Source: Oscillochloris sp. (GTDB lineage: Bacteria > Chloroflexota > Chloroflexia > Chloroflexales > Chloroflexaceae). Taken from it: a DNA stretch of 32,722 nt. The stretch's first letter is position 1; every line of letters begins with the position of its first letter. The notes under the pieces were generated by a model, which saw only the letters and a program-made list of their open reading frames with translations, was not told the origin of the DNA and searched no databases. The stretch is from positions 1 to 32,722 of the forward strand of contig JAAUQO010000053.1 in the NCBI GenBank assembly GCA_012032775.1. The letters are read 5' to 3'. The translations under genes and the position numbers were made by a program. Of this stretch, positions 25,598-32,722 are shown in pieces.

Positions 25598-25990
25598 TCA
25601 TTTCCCCCGACCAGCACCCGATCCAGGGTGCTGCGCAGATCGGCCAGCGTAAATGGTTTTGCAAAATCCGGCGATCGGCAACTCGGCAATCTGACTACGT
25701 AGTTCGGTGGCATGAAAGCCGCTCATCAAAAGCAACCGCACATGCTGATGGCGCTCTGCGATCACGTGTGTTAGTGTCACGCCATCCATCTCCGGAAGAG
25801 TCATATCGACCAGCACGGCGGCATACTGATCGGATTTCGCCGCCAGTTCATTTAATGCCGTCGGGCCGTCGGCCGCCAGGGTGACCTGATAGCCAAGGCG
25901 TTCAAGCTGCCTTCGCAAGATCAAGCGTACCTGCTCTTCATCATCAACGACAAGCAATCTCATGGCCGATGCGTGCTGCATTGCTTCCAC
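25594..25990 (-). CDS. Single-domain response regulator (CheY-like), with a one-base insertion near the end
   Basis: A stand-alone receiver domain of about 131 residues after repair. It shows Asp16-Asp17 (LLVVDDEEQV), phospho-acceptor Asp62 (VLVDMTLPEMDG) and the Ser switch (LLLMSGFHATE). As written, the frame fails after LPIAGF and reads a spurious tail to a stop at 25598. Removing one base from an AT run near 25657-25666 gives GFAKPFTLADLRSTLDRVL, the normal end of a receiver with its conserved Lys-Pro. The repaired frame then ends with TGA inside the fbp start (ATGA). No output domain is present. The likely kinase is not in the window. The GTG start at 25990 has GAGG about nine bases upstream; an ATG at 25963 starts nearer the domain. 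Confidence 0.8.
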
Positions 25991-26220
25991 TGAGACACCT
26001 CGCTTGCTCGGGATGTTGCCGCCGGTTCGGGTTGGTTGGGCATCATTGCCGACGATCGTTTACCTTTCAGGCACTATATTCTACCAGGATATCACGAATG
26101 TACCGCATCTGGCGGTGTTAGAATACAAGCTGATGCAACATGCGCCGTTCTGCGGCATTCCTGATGGTAGAATTGTGCTCAGGCCGGTGTAGCGATGGAA
26201 GCGATGGAGCAAGAGCGATC

Positions 26221-26823
26221 ATGACGGATTCGATAGCTGATCCATTCGGCAACCCACGCGGATTAGCCGGTCAGGTGGCCGGTTGGTTGATGGCGCTCTC
26301 GAACCGTCAGTTAAATACCTGGGCGGTTGATCTTCTGGCGGTGCGGCCGGCTGATCATGTGCTTGAGATCGGTTTTGGCCCCGGCCTGGCGGTGCAGGCA
26401 TTAGCTCGGCGCGTCCGACGCGGCCAGGTGGCCGGCGTTGATATTTCCGCCCTGATGGTACGACAGGCTACGGCCCGCAATGGGGCGGCGGTGCGCCAGG
26501 GCCAGGTGCAACTGCACGAGGCGGGCGTCAGCAAGATGCCGTTCGGCAATGCGACCTTCGATAAGGTGTTGGCGGTGAATAACGTCCAGTTCTGGCCCGA
26601 TCTCTCGCACGACCTGCGCGAGGTGTTGCGGGTGCTGAAGCCGGGCGGATTATTGGCGATCGTCTTACAACCGCGCCGCGCGCCAAGTTCCGATGATGTC
26701 CTGGCTGTGGGCGAAGGATTGGCCGCCCAGTTGCAGGCGGTCGGCTTTCGCCAGGTGCGCCGCGAAGTGGCCGACATGGGCCCGATGCCGGCGGTCGCAG
26801 TGCTCGGCACCCGTCCACGGTAG
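26221..26823 (+). CDS. Class I SAM-dependent methyltransferase (UbiE-like)
   Basis: A 200-residue small methyltransferase. SAM motif I is VLEIGFGPGLAVQALARR near residue 47, the acidic strand is VAGVDISALMVRQA, the post-I region is GQVQLHEAGVSKMPF, and motif III is VLRVLKPGGLLAIVLQP, typical of the Methyltransf_11/UbiE group that modifies quinones, lipids or small molecules. The start of the protein (DPFGNPRGLAGQVAGWLM) also occurs in related proteins of unknown substrate. It is monocistronic by position: the divergent neighbour is the response regulator-fbp operon and the convergent neighbour is corA, only 26 bases away. GGAG 11 bases before the ATG fits a ribosome site. Confidence 0.85.
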   Translation: MTDSIADPFGNPRGLAGQVAGWLMALSNRQLNTWAVDLLAVRPADHVLEIGFGPGLAVQALARRVRRGQVAGVDISALMVRQATARNGAAVRQGQVQLHEAGVSKMPFGNATFDKVLAVNNVQFWPDLSHDLREVLRVLKPGGLLAIVLQPRRAPSSDDVLAVGEGLAAQLQAVGFRQVRREVADMGPMPAVAVLGTRPR

Positions 26824-26849
26824 GCTCAATCCAAGATGCAGAATGCAGA

Positions 26850-27830
26850 CTACAACATGCGCTTATAGCGGAAATAGAACAACAGCACCATCGCCAACAG
26901 AATCATCACCAGGAGGATAATCGGCAGCGCAAATGGACTGTCGGAGAAGGGGATGATCACATTCATCCCGAGGACACTGGCAACCAGGGTCATCGGCAGC
27001 ATAATCACCGAGATCAGGGTGAAAACCTTCATCTCCTGGTTGATCCGGTGCGATGTCAGGCTGCTGATGGTTGAATCCAGCCCTTCGATAATCTCCTTCT
27101 GTTCTTCGAGCATATCCCAGATCCGGTTCAAGCCGTCGGTCAGATCGCCGAAGTAGGCGTCTTCATCCAGCCGCAAGTATTCGCGCTCGCGTGAGGCGAG
27201 TAAGCGGGTTACCGGCAGATTGGGCCGCATAATTCGCCGCAGCGCAATAATGTCGCGCCGCAGAAACGACAGATCACGCACTGTGCTCTGGACATCGCGG
27301 CGGAACATTTGCTCCTCGATTCCGTCGAGTTTCTCGTCGAGTTTATACATCATCGGGAAGCAGTAGTTGACGAGGGCATCGACAATCCGGTACACCAGAA
27401 ACCCCGATCCACGGCTGAACAACAACTCTATGCCGCGTTCATCGGCGGCGGTTTGGATCAGGCGGCGCATCGGGCGCAGCCGGCCGTCATGAAATGTGAC
27501 GACAAAATCCGGGCCGACGAACATGTCGATCTCACTGATCACCGAGAGCCGTTCGGTCTCGTCGAAGAAGGGGAAGTGCAGCACCAGAAAGACATACTGC
27601 TCTTCTTCGTTATCATCGAGTTTGGGGCGCTGCTGCCGCGAAAGCACATCCTGGATGTGGAGTGGGTGAAAGCTGTAGTGCTCGCCGATCGATTCGACGA
27701 TATCGCGGGTGGGCCGGATCACATCGACCCATGTCAGGTTATTGAATGTAAAGCTTTTCTGAGTGGCACCGGGCGCCGGCGGCAGATTCTTCGGCGGCGA
27801 GCGGCGCTTCCGCAATACCAGGTTGGTCAT
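26850..27830 (-). CDS. corA: CorA-type magnesium/cobalt transporter
   Basis: A 326-residue CorA-family divalent cation channel. A cytoplasmic N-terminal domain of about 250 residues (opening with TFNNLTWVDVIRPT and including RQQRPKLDDNEEEQYVFLVL) leads through a long stalk helix to two C-terminal membrane segments. The signature Gly-Met-Asn follows the first segment (VASVLGMNVIIPFSDSPFALP), and the short basic tail YFRYKRML ends the protein. The protein should form a pentamer that admits Mg2+. GAGGTG lies six bases before the ATG, and a consensus promoter precedes it. Confidence 0.93.
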   Translation of the reverse strand: MTNLVLRKRRSPPKNLPPAPGATQKSFTFNNLTWVDVIRPTRDIVESIGEHYSFHPLHIQDVLSRQQRPKLDDNEEEQYVFLVLHFPFFDETERLSVISEIDMFVGPDFVVTFHDGRLRPMRRLIQTAADERGIELLFSRGSGFLVYRIVDALVNYCFPMMYKLDEKLDGIEEQMFRRDVQSTVRDLSFLRRDIIALRRIMRPNLPVTRLLASREREYLRLDEDAYFGDLTDGLNRIWDMLEEQKEIIEGLDSTISSLTSHRINQEMKVFTLISVIMLPMTLVASVLGMNVIIPFSDSPFALPIILLVMILLAMVLLFYFRYKRML

Positions 27831-27874
27831 CGGCGCACCTCATAACAGCAATTGTCGGCAAGATCAGCCATTCG

Positions 27875-27903
27875 ATTATACCTGTGGCGGTGGAACAAAA
27901 CAA
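27875..27903 (-). promoter_or_regulatory. Promoter of corA
   Basis: On the minus strand TTGTTT (27903-27898) and TATAAT (27880-27875) are 17 bases apart. The transcript would start near 27868, 38 bases before the corA ATG. Confidence 0.7.
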
Positions 27904-27941
27904 TTAACTTGATCGTTCAAGTGTGTAGCGTATGGTGATCC

Positions 27942-28004
27942 CCCTCCTACGTGTCGCTGTACGCACCCTCCTTCAAGGGCCGCCTTTCGGGGCGGCCTTC
28001 TTTT
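27942..28004 (+). ncRNA. Candidate small RNA with two anti-Shine-Dalgarno motifs
   Basis: A plausible promoter, TTGATC (27909-27914) and TATGGT (27931-27936) 16 bases apart, points to a start near 27942. The transcript would be about 60 bases and end at an intrinsic terminator (27978-28004). No open reading frame of useful length is present. It carries CCCCCTCCT (27940-27948, at its 5' edge) and CCCTCCTT (27966-27973), which are complementary to purine-rich ribosome binding sites, as in small RNAs of Gram-positive bacteria that block translation through C-rich stretches. Existence and function are inferred from the promoter-terminator pair without a gene. Confidence 0.4.
27978..28004 (+). terminator. 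Rho-independent terminator without an upstream gene
   Basis: GGCCGCC (27978-27984) and GGCGGCC (27991-27997) form a stem with loop TTTCGG, followed directly by TTCTTTT. The gene to the left runs the other way, so on the plus strand it terminates a transcript with no annotated gene. Confidence 0.8.
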
Positions 28005-28209
28005 GTGGCCCCAAACAGGATCGCAGCGCGATGATCGGTCAAAGGTCATAGGCGGCTTTCTATTGTCGAGTTAGCGAAAAGCGCTTCCCCCTGCCGGACA
28101 TAAATCAACCTGGTATGTGGCTAGCCTGCTCAGGCCGCCCGCGTTATCCGTGCCGATTACATAATTACACTCTTACACAAATCTAATGGATGCGGCTGCC
28201 CAGGGGGCG

Positions 28210-28215
28210 TATACT
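28210..28215 (+). promoter_or_regulatory. -10 box of htrA
   Basis: TATACT precedes the htrA ATG by 27 bases. The expected -35 (TGGATG at 28187-28192, 17 bases away) is weak. AAAGGA at 28230-28235 is the ribosome site. Confidence 0.45.
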
Positions 28216-28242
28216 GCACTCCACAATAGAAAGGATGTGCAG

Positions 28243-29205
28243 ATGTCCACTCAGGTTGATGAGTTTGCCGCGTTGGATGCTTACTCGCAGGCGATCGTCG
28301 GCGCGGCCGAGCGAGCCGGCCCGGCGGTGGTCAAGATCGAGACCGGCCGCGGCGGGCGCTTGCCGAATGGCCGCCCCGGCCCGCAGCAGGGCCTCGGCTC
28401 GGGCGTGATCTACTCCAGCGATGGCCATATCCTCACCAATGCCCATGTGGTCGCCGGGGCGAATAAAGTGACCGTCACGCTCCCCGATGGTCGCAGCATG
28501 CCGGCCGGAGTGCTCGGCAGCGAACCGGGCCGCGACATGGCGGTGTTGCGGGTGGCGACGGGGGGTTTGCCGGTTGCCGAACTGAGCGCTGCGCCGCTGC
28601 GGATCGGGCAGTTGGTGGTGGCGATCGGCAATCCGTTCGGGCTTGATTTTAGTGTGACGGCCGGCGTGATCAGTGCGCTGAATCGCACCTTGCCGACCGG
28701 GCCGGGCCAGCAGTTGGATCACCTGATCCAGACCGATACGCCGATCAATCCCGGCAACTCCGGCGGGCCGCTGGTTGATGTGCAGGGCCGGGTGGTCGGT
28801 ATCACCACGGCGATTGTGCCCTGGGGCCAGGGGTTGGGTTTTGCCGTGCCGACCAGCACCGCTTACGAGGTGATCAGCCGGATCAGTAATCGGCATCGCG
28901 AGGCGATCAGCAAGGGCGCGCTCGGCATCAGCGGCCTCGATGCACCGCTCGCCGAGGCGGCGATCCGCGCCAACAATTTACAGCAGCGGGCCGGCGTGTT
29001 GCTGCTCGAAGTCGCGCCGAACGGTGCAGCAGCCCAGGCCAGCCTGCGCGGCGGCGATATCTTGCTGGCGATCGAAGACCGCGCGGTCGAGACGGTCGAT
29101 GCCTTGCGCAAAGTCGTGCAGGCGCTCCGTGGCCGCGGCCCCTGGCGGATCAGTTTCCTGCGCGACGGTCGCCGCCGCAATGTGAGCCTTGTGCCGTCTG
29201 CATGA
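28243..29205 (+). CDS. HtrA/DegP-type serine protease, without signal peptide
   Basis: A 320-residue S1C serine protease with one PDZ domain, involved in protein quality control. The catalytic triad is intact: His in LTNAHVVAGAN, Asp in GRDMAVLRV and Ser in NPGNSGGPLVD. The substrate-binding loop reads GLGFAVPTST. The PDZ domain (about residues 230-320) has the carboxylate loop GVLLLEVAPNGAAAQASLRG and GDILLAIEDRAVETVDAL. Unlike most HtrA proteins it has no signal peptide or membrane anchor after the ATG at 28243; the N-terminus is polar (MSTQVDEFAALDAYSQ), so it is predicted to be cytoplasmic. The start is supported by AAAGGA eight bases upstream. The tgt gene follows after 31 bases with its own promoter. 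Confidence 0.92.
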   Translation: MSTQVDEFAALDAYSQAIVGAAERAGPAVVKIETGRGGRLPNGRPGPQQGLGSGVIYSSDGHILTNAHVVAGANKVTVTLPDGRSMPAGVLGSEPGRDMAVLRVATGGLPVAELSAAPLRIGQLVVAIGNPFGLDFSVTAGVISALNRTLPTGPGQQLDHLIQTDTPINPGNSGGPLVDVQGRVVGITTAIVPWGQGLGFAVPTSTAYEVISRISNRHREAISKGALGISGLDAPLAEAAIRANNLQQRAGVLLLEVAPNGAAAQASLRGGDILLAIEDRAVETVDALRKVVQALRGRGPWRISFLRDGRRRNVSLVPSA

Positions 29206-29220
29206 TGGATTCCGGCGCCA

Positions 29221-29229
29221 TGCTATAAT
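29221..29229 (+). promoter_or_regulatory. Extended -10 promoter of tgt, probably leaderless
   Basis: TGCTATAAT (29221-29229) lies seven bases before the tgt ATG at 29237, and no ribosome site is present. Transcription would begin at or next to the start codon. It matches the promoter of the GT4 gene at 12578-12586 base for base. Confidence 0.6.
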
Positions 29230-29236
29230 CGCCGCC

Positions 29237-30442
29237 ATGACAAACACGTTTACGATTACAGCCCGCGACACGCAGAGCCGGGCGCGCAGCGGAATTGTGC
29301 ATACGGCGCACGGCGATGCGCTGACGCCGATGTTTATGCCGGTCGGCACTCGCGCCACGGTCAAGTCGCTTACCCCACACGAATTGCAGGATATGCGGGC
29401 CGGGATCATCCTCGGCAATACCTATCATTTGTATTTGCAGCCCGGCCACGAGTTGATCGCGCGGCGTGGCGGGCTGCACCGGTTTATGGGCTGGGATGGC
29501 CCGATCCTGACCGACAGCGGCGGCTTTCAAGTCTTTTCGCTGGTTTATGGCGGCATCGCCGACGAGATCAAAGGCCGCCGCCCGCAATATCCCGGTCGCC
29601 AGCAAGAAATGGTGCAGGTGACGGAAGATGCGGTGATCTTCAAGAGCTATATCGACGGCTCGCGCCACGTTTTCACGCCGGAACGCAGTATCGAGGTGCA
29701 ACATGGCCTCGGCGCCGATATTATCCTTTGTTTCGATGAGTTGCCGCCCTTTCGGGCCGGCCACGAGTATACGGCGCAGAGCATGGATCGCTCGCATCGC
29801 TGGGCCGAGCGTTGTTTAATCGCCCAGCGCAACCGCGATCCGCAGGTACTGCCGAATCCCGACCAGCGCTTGTTTGGGATTGTGCATGGCGGCGTGTTTC
29901 CTGAGTTGCGCAAGGCCAGCGCTGAGTTTATCGGTAATCTCGGCTTCGACGGATTGTGCATCGGTGGTTCGTTGGGCGGCGACAAACCCCAGATGTACGA
30001 GGTGGTGGATATGACCGTGCCCCACTTGCCTGATGGGTTGGCGCGGCATCTGCTTGGTGTCGGTGATGTTGATGATCTGTTGGAGGGTGTGGCCCGCGGG
30101 ATCGATATGTTCGATTGCGTCAGCCCCACCAGGCTCGGCCGCCATGGCGCCGTGATTGTGCGCGATCGGGAGCGACGCTGGCGCTTGAATATCGAGAATG
30201 CGGCTTACCGCGAGGATGACGGGCCATTGCAGGAGGGTTGCCCTTGCTACACCTGCCGCCATTACTCACGGGCCTACATCCATTACCTTTATCGGGTCAA
30301 AGAATTGCTGGGCATCAGGCTGGTCAGCCTGCACAATGTCGCCTTTTTGATCAATCTCATGGCCGACGTGCGCGCTGCGATCACTGCCGGCGCCTTCGCG
30401 GCGCTGTATGAAGAATGGTTGGGTAAGCCGCTTCCGCAATGA
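29237..30442 (+). CDS. tgt: Queuine/preQ1 tRNA-ribosyltransferase
   Basis: Tgt, 401 residues, exchanges guanine at position 34 of GUN-anticodon tRNAs for preQ1 on the way to queuosine. The TIM-barrel enzyme shows MPVGTRATVKSLTPHEL, NTYHLYLQPG, the catalytic-site motif LTDSGGFQVFSL with a conserved Asp, FGIVHGGVFPELRKAS, the substrate loop IGGSLGGDKPQ and MFDCVSPTRLGRHG with the nucleophilic Asp. The zinc site near the C-terminus is CPCYTCRHYSRAYIHYL, with three Cys and a later His. Full length. The frame is open to 29189, but the ATG at 29237 matches the family start and follows a promoter that leaves no room for a leader. No other queuosine genes are in the window. Confidence 0.96.
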   Translation: MTNTFTITARDTQSRARSGIVHTAHGDALTPMFMPVGTRATVKSLTPHELQDMRAGIILGNTYHLYLQPGHELIARRGGLHRFMGWDGPILTDSGGFQVFSLVYGGIADEIKGRRPQYPGRQQEMVQVTEDAVIFKSYIDGSRHVFTPERSIEVQHGLGADIILCFDELPPFRAGHEYTAQSMDRSHRWAERCLIAQRNRDPQVLPNPDQRLFGIVHGGVFPELRKASAEFIGNLGFDGLCIGGSLGGDKPQMYEVVDMTVPHLPDGLARHLLGVGDVDDLLEGVARGIDMFDCVSPTRLGRHGAVIVRDRERRWRLNIENAAYREDDGPLQEGCPCYTCRHYSRAYIHYLYRVKELLGIRLVSLHNVAFLINLMADVRAAITAGAFAALYEEWLGKPLPQ

Positions 30443-30444
30443 TT

Positions 30445-30489
30445 CGATCGTGCTGCGTGTCGGCGGGACGGCTGCCGGCACGATCGTTT
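30445..30489 (+). terminator. Terminator of tgt
   Basis: CGATCGTGC (30445-30453) and GCACGATCG (30478-30486) pair, with inner CGGC/GCCG pairing, followed by TTT. It begins three bases after the tgt stop and lies between convergent genes. Confidence 0.6.
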
Positions 30490-30490
30490 G

Positions 30491-31138
30491 CTATGAACTA
30501 ATCCGGGCCAGTGCCCGATCGTAGTGCGGCTCAATACATTCCGGCCGATCAATCGTCATCCCCAGATCGCGCAACCGCCCGTCGGCTACATCGTAAATGA
30601 CGCCGTGGACGGCAAACGCCTGGCCTTGCTTCCACGCCTGCTGAACCACGGTGGTCTGGCAGACATGCAGCACCTGCTCGATCACATTCAGCTCACACAG
30701 ATGGGCGAAACGCTCCTCGTCGCTGCGGTAGTGATTGAGCAATGCGGCATGTTTGGTGCGCACATCGTGGACATGGCGCAGCCAGTTGTCGATCATGCCG
30801 TAGGTGCGATTGTGCAATACCGCTTCGATGCCGCCACAGCCATAGTGGCCGCAGACGATAATATGGTTGACATGCAGCACTTCGATGCCGTATTGCAGCA
30901 CAGCCAGGCAGTTCAAATCGGAATGAACCACGATATTGGCGATATTGCGATGCACAAACATCTCGCCGGGGAGCAGATCGACGAGTTCGGTGGCCGGCAC
31001 CCGACTGTCGGAACAGCCGATCCAGAGGTACTGCGGCGCCTGTTGGGCCGCCAGATGGTGAAAGAAGTCCGGTTGTTTTGCGGTTATACGATCGGCCCAG
31101 GCTTTATTGCCGGCCAGTAAATGTCCAATACTATCCAT
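30491..31138 (-). CDS. can: Beta-class carbonic anhydrase
   Basis: A 215-residue zinc enzyme that interconverts CO2 and bicarbonate in the cytoplasm. The zinc and catalytic residues stand at the positions of the E. coli enzyme: Cys42, Asp44 and Arg46 in IGCSDSRVPA, and His98 and Cys101 in VCGHYGCGG. PGEMFVHRNIAN and the C-terminal AFAVHGVIYDVADGRLRDLG complete the family pattern. The frame is open to 31228, but residues before MDSIGHLLAGNKAW are Arg-rich and foreign to the family, so the ATG at 31138 is chosen; GGAGG lies nine bases upstream. It may supply bicarbonate for carboxylation reactions, which is inference. Confidence 0.95.
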   Translation of the reverse strand: MDSIGHLLAGNKAWADRITAKQPDFFHHLAAQQAPQYLWIGCSDSRVPATELVDLLPGEMFVHRNIANIVVHSDLNCLAVLQYGIEVLHVNHIIVCGHYGCGGIEAVLHNRTYGMIDNWLRHVHDVRTKHAALLNHYRSDEERFAHLCELNVIEQVLHVCQTTVVQQAWKQGQAFAVHGVIYDVADGRLRDLGMTIDRPECIEPHYDRALARISS

Positions 31139-31353
31139 TGAAAACCGCCTCCGGCGGTGCAGTGGGCGACGCATAAGGCATGTTTCGTTATCGCCCGGCT
31201 GAAGCACTCGGCTCCGCCAGGGCTGCACACGCTGTGGTATTGGCTCGTTCCGGTAGCCGGGCCGCCAGAACGAGCCAACGAATAGCCACGTAACGCGTGT
31301 AGCTAAAACCTACCACAAGGGTACACGACGCCGCTGGAAACTTCAATGGAGAT
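31139..31353. repeat. Spacer with a strong hairpin
   Basis: This 215-base gap between two minus-strand genes contains TTGGCTCGTTC (31240-31250) and its perfect complement GAACGAGCCAA (31268-31278) around a 17-base GC-rich loop, and a smaller palindrome CCGCC-T-CCGGCGG region near 31145-31157. The first may end the upstream sugar-dehydrogenase-like transcript. No gene is visible. Confidence 0.5.
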
Positions 31354-32636
31354 CTATTCACCGAGGTAGATCACGCGGTACAGATTGCCGTTTTTGTCGT
31401 CGCTGACATACAGCGCACCATGGCGCCAACTACTACGCCCGCCGGGCGACCCCAGGCGCCGCCGCATTCCTGCTGCGGATTGTCGCGGAAGCCGGTTAAG
31501 AAAGCTTCGCTTTGCACCGGCTGGCCGTCGGCCACAATCACCCGCGCTACTCGGCAATCCCGTGGCGTCTGATCGGCGTTCCACGAACCATGATAGGCCA
31601 CAAATAGATCGCCCTGGTAGTCCTCGGGAAAGCCTTCGGCGCGATACTGGGTGATGCCGAGCGGCGCGGCGTGGGCGAGATCGGTAAAGAGCGCCGGTGT
31701 TGCCTGAGTGCAGTCGAAGACCTCGCCATTGAGATTCACGCGTTGGTCCGGCACTTCCTGCGTTCCAGCCGGAACTGCGCCGAGTGCGGGCGTATAGCAG
31801 TAGGGCCAGCCATAATGCTTGCCCGGCTCAACCGCGATCACGATCTCCTCCGGCGGCGTGTCGTTGCCTAAGCCGTCGCTGCCGTTGTGGGTCGCCCAGA
31901 GTGCGCCCTGATCGGTGAAAATGAAATCGACACTGTTGCGCAAGCCTTCCGCCCAGACTGCGCGCCGGCGCTCGTTGGGATCGTCGGCAAAGGGATTATC
32001 GGCCGGAATAGAGCCGTCGGGGTTGTAGCGCATGATCGCGGCTCGTTGCGGATCGCCCTCGGGGTTGTTGTTGCTCTCGGAGCCTGCGGCAACATAGAGT
32101 TTGCCGTCGGGGCCGAAGTGCAGGGTGCGCGACGTATGGCCGCCGCAACATGGCAGATCGTCGATGATCACCATTCGCTCGCCGTTGTCATCCATGTCGC
32201 CGTCATTGTTTTGATCTTGCAACCGCACGATCCGCTGCTGCTGGGCGGCGTAGAGTGCGCCTTCAAACCACTGCATGTTGTGGACGCCCGGCAGGTTTGT
32301 GGCCACCGGAATAACTGCATCGGCGCGGCCGTCGTTATCGCTGTCGGGTACGCGTACGATCCGCTGCGCGCCACGCTCGGCCACGTACAATACACCTTGC
32401 GGGCCAACCGTCATCAGGCGCGGGGCGTTCAGATCTTCGGCGAACAATCGCACCGCAAAGCCCTCCGGCACCGTCAGGCGGGCGCTGGCCTCGTCGGGCG
32501 GCGGCAGATCGGGAATGCTGCGCCCATCACTTAATGCGGGCAGAAAAACTTGCTGCACCGGCTGGGCCGAGACGACGATCGCGCCGAGCAACATCAGGCT
32601 GACGGCAGCGGCGGCGAGTAGATGATTCCTGCGCAT
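31354..32636 (-). CDS. Secreted PQQ-type sugar dehydrogenase-like beta-propeller protein, frameshifted near its end
   Basis: About 427 residues after repair. A signal peptide (MRRNHLLAAAAVSLMLLGAI, cut near VSA) precedes a six-bladed beta-propeller of the soluble glucose/sorbosone dehydrogenase family, which would oxidise sugars with PQQ. Recognisable parts are FAVRLFAEDLNAPRLMTVGP, HTSRTLHFGPDGKLYVAAGS, GWPYCYTPALG and the last blade. The catalytic His of the family probably lies in the CCGGHTSR stretch, but this is uncertain. As read, the frame ends at 31371. One missing base near 31422-31427 (GGCGC for GGCGGC) separates GRPAGVVVG from HGALYVSDDKNGNLYRVIYL, which is the normal family end and stops at 31354. 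AGGAGG lies four bases before the ATG at 32636. No PQQ synthesis genes are in the window. Confidence 0.8.
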
Positions 32637-32657
32637 GAAACCTCCTGTCAATAAAAT

Positions 32658-32711
32658 GGCCCGTAGAGGCGAAGGATCGCGCAACACACGATCCTTCGCC
32701 TCTACCGGGCC
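32658..32711. repeat. Large palindrome at the window end
   Basis: Arms 32658-32679 and 32689-32711 are complementary over 22 bases with one extra G in the right arm (GTAGAGGCGAAGGATCG core), around a nine-base loop. It lies 22 bases upstream of the sugar-dehydrogenase-like gene. It looks like a REP-type dispersed palindrome or a small inverted-repeat element; only one copy is in the window. Confidence 0.7.
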
Positions 32712-32722
32712 GCCGCGGGCCA

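Larger units (their letters stand above)
27831..28242. other. Divergent intergenic region with promoters and a small RNA candidate
   Basis: This 412-base gap holds the corA promoter (27875-27903, minus strand), a candidate small RNA unit (27909-28004, plus strand) and the htrA promoter (-10 at 28210-28215). Bases 28010-28180 have no recognisable coding or structural signal. Confidence 0.6.

Noticed and set aside
7601..28177. Identical 12-mer TACACTCTTACA at 7601-7612 and 28166-28177
   Set aside because: Both lie in AT-rich spacers, but a 12-base match between two places is expected by chance in a window of this size, and the positions relative to genes differ.

Overview
The window is chromosomal DNA of a GC-rich bacterium with dense, short-spaced genes. 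Gene content points to a member of the Chloroflexota (class Chloroflexia): a GlgC plus GlgC-like pair, a class III fructose-1,6-bisphosphatase, a Rex repressor, a DegS/DegU-type two-component pair and a topoisomerase I with a lysine/alanine-rich tail. The taxonomic call is an inference from gene types and style, not from a marker gene. I see no rRNA, tRNA, CRISPR array, phage gene or transposase.

Layout. 1-1469: end of a membrane glycosyltransferase gene, heavily frameshifted in its first 130 bases, overlapping a convergent Tat-lipoprotein amine oxidase gene (1449-2903). 3231-5046: histidine kinase and response regulator, closed by a strong bidirectional terminator, then topA on the other strand. 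7860-13812: an acetyltransferase, glgC, a frameshifted glgC-like gene, a 23S rRNA methyltransferase and a GT4 glycosyltransferase. 13983-16698: aroC, a membrane protein and tyrA. 16892-17524: rex, with a probable Rex operator on its own promoter. 17590-22351: secreted M4 metalloprotease, a PrsW-like membrane protein, a membrane-anchored protein and a probable emfourin-type protease inhibitor. 22510-23412: an EamA transporter bracketed by inverted repeats. 23624-25990: a response regulator translationally coupled to fructose-1,6-bisphosphatase. 26221-27830: a methyltransferase and a convergent CorA. 27909-28004: a candidate small RNA. 28243-32636: HtrA, Tgt, beta-carbonic anhydrase and a secreted sugar-dehydrogenase-like protein. 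The window ends in a large palindrome.

Themes. (1) Glycogen or sugar-nucleotide metabolism (glgC, glgC-like, GT4) and gluconeogenesis (fbp) form the carbon-storage part; aroC and tyrA the aromatic amino acid part. (2) The M4 protease region carries its likely inhibitor three genes downstream. (3) Several promoters are legible: consensus -35/-10 pairs for topA, glgC, rex and corA, and TGCTATAAT boxes placed so close to the ATG of the GT4 gene and tgt that their transcripts are probably leaderless. (4) Stable hairpins sit just ahead of several start codons. (5) At least eight one-base indels in otherwise well-conserved genes suggest that the assembly carries residual sequencing errors, so frameshifted genes here should not be read as true pseudogenes without checking.
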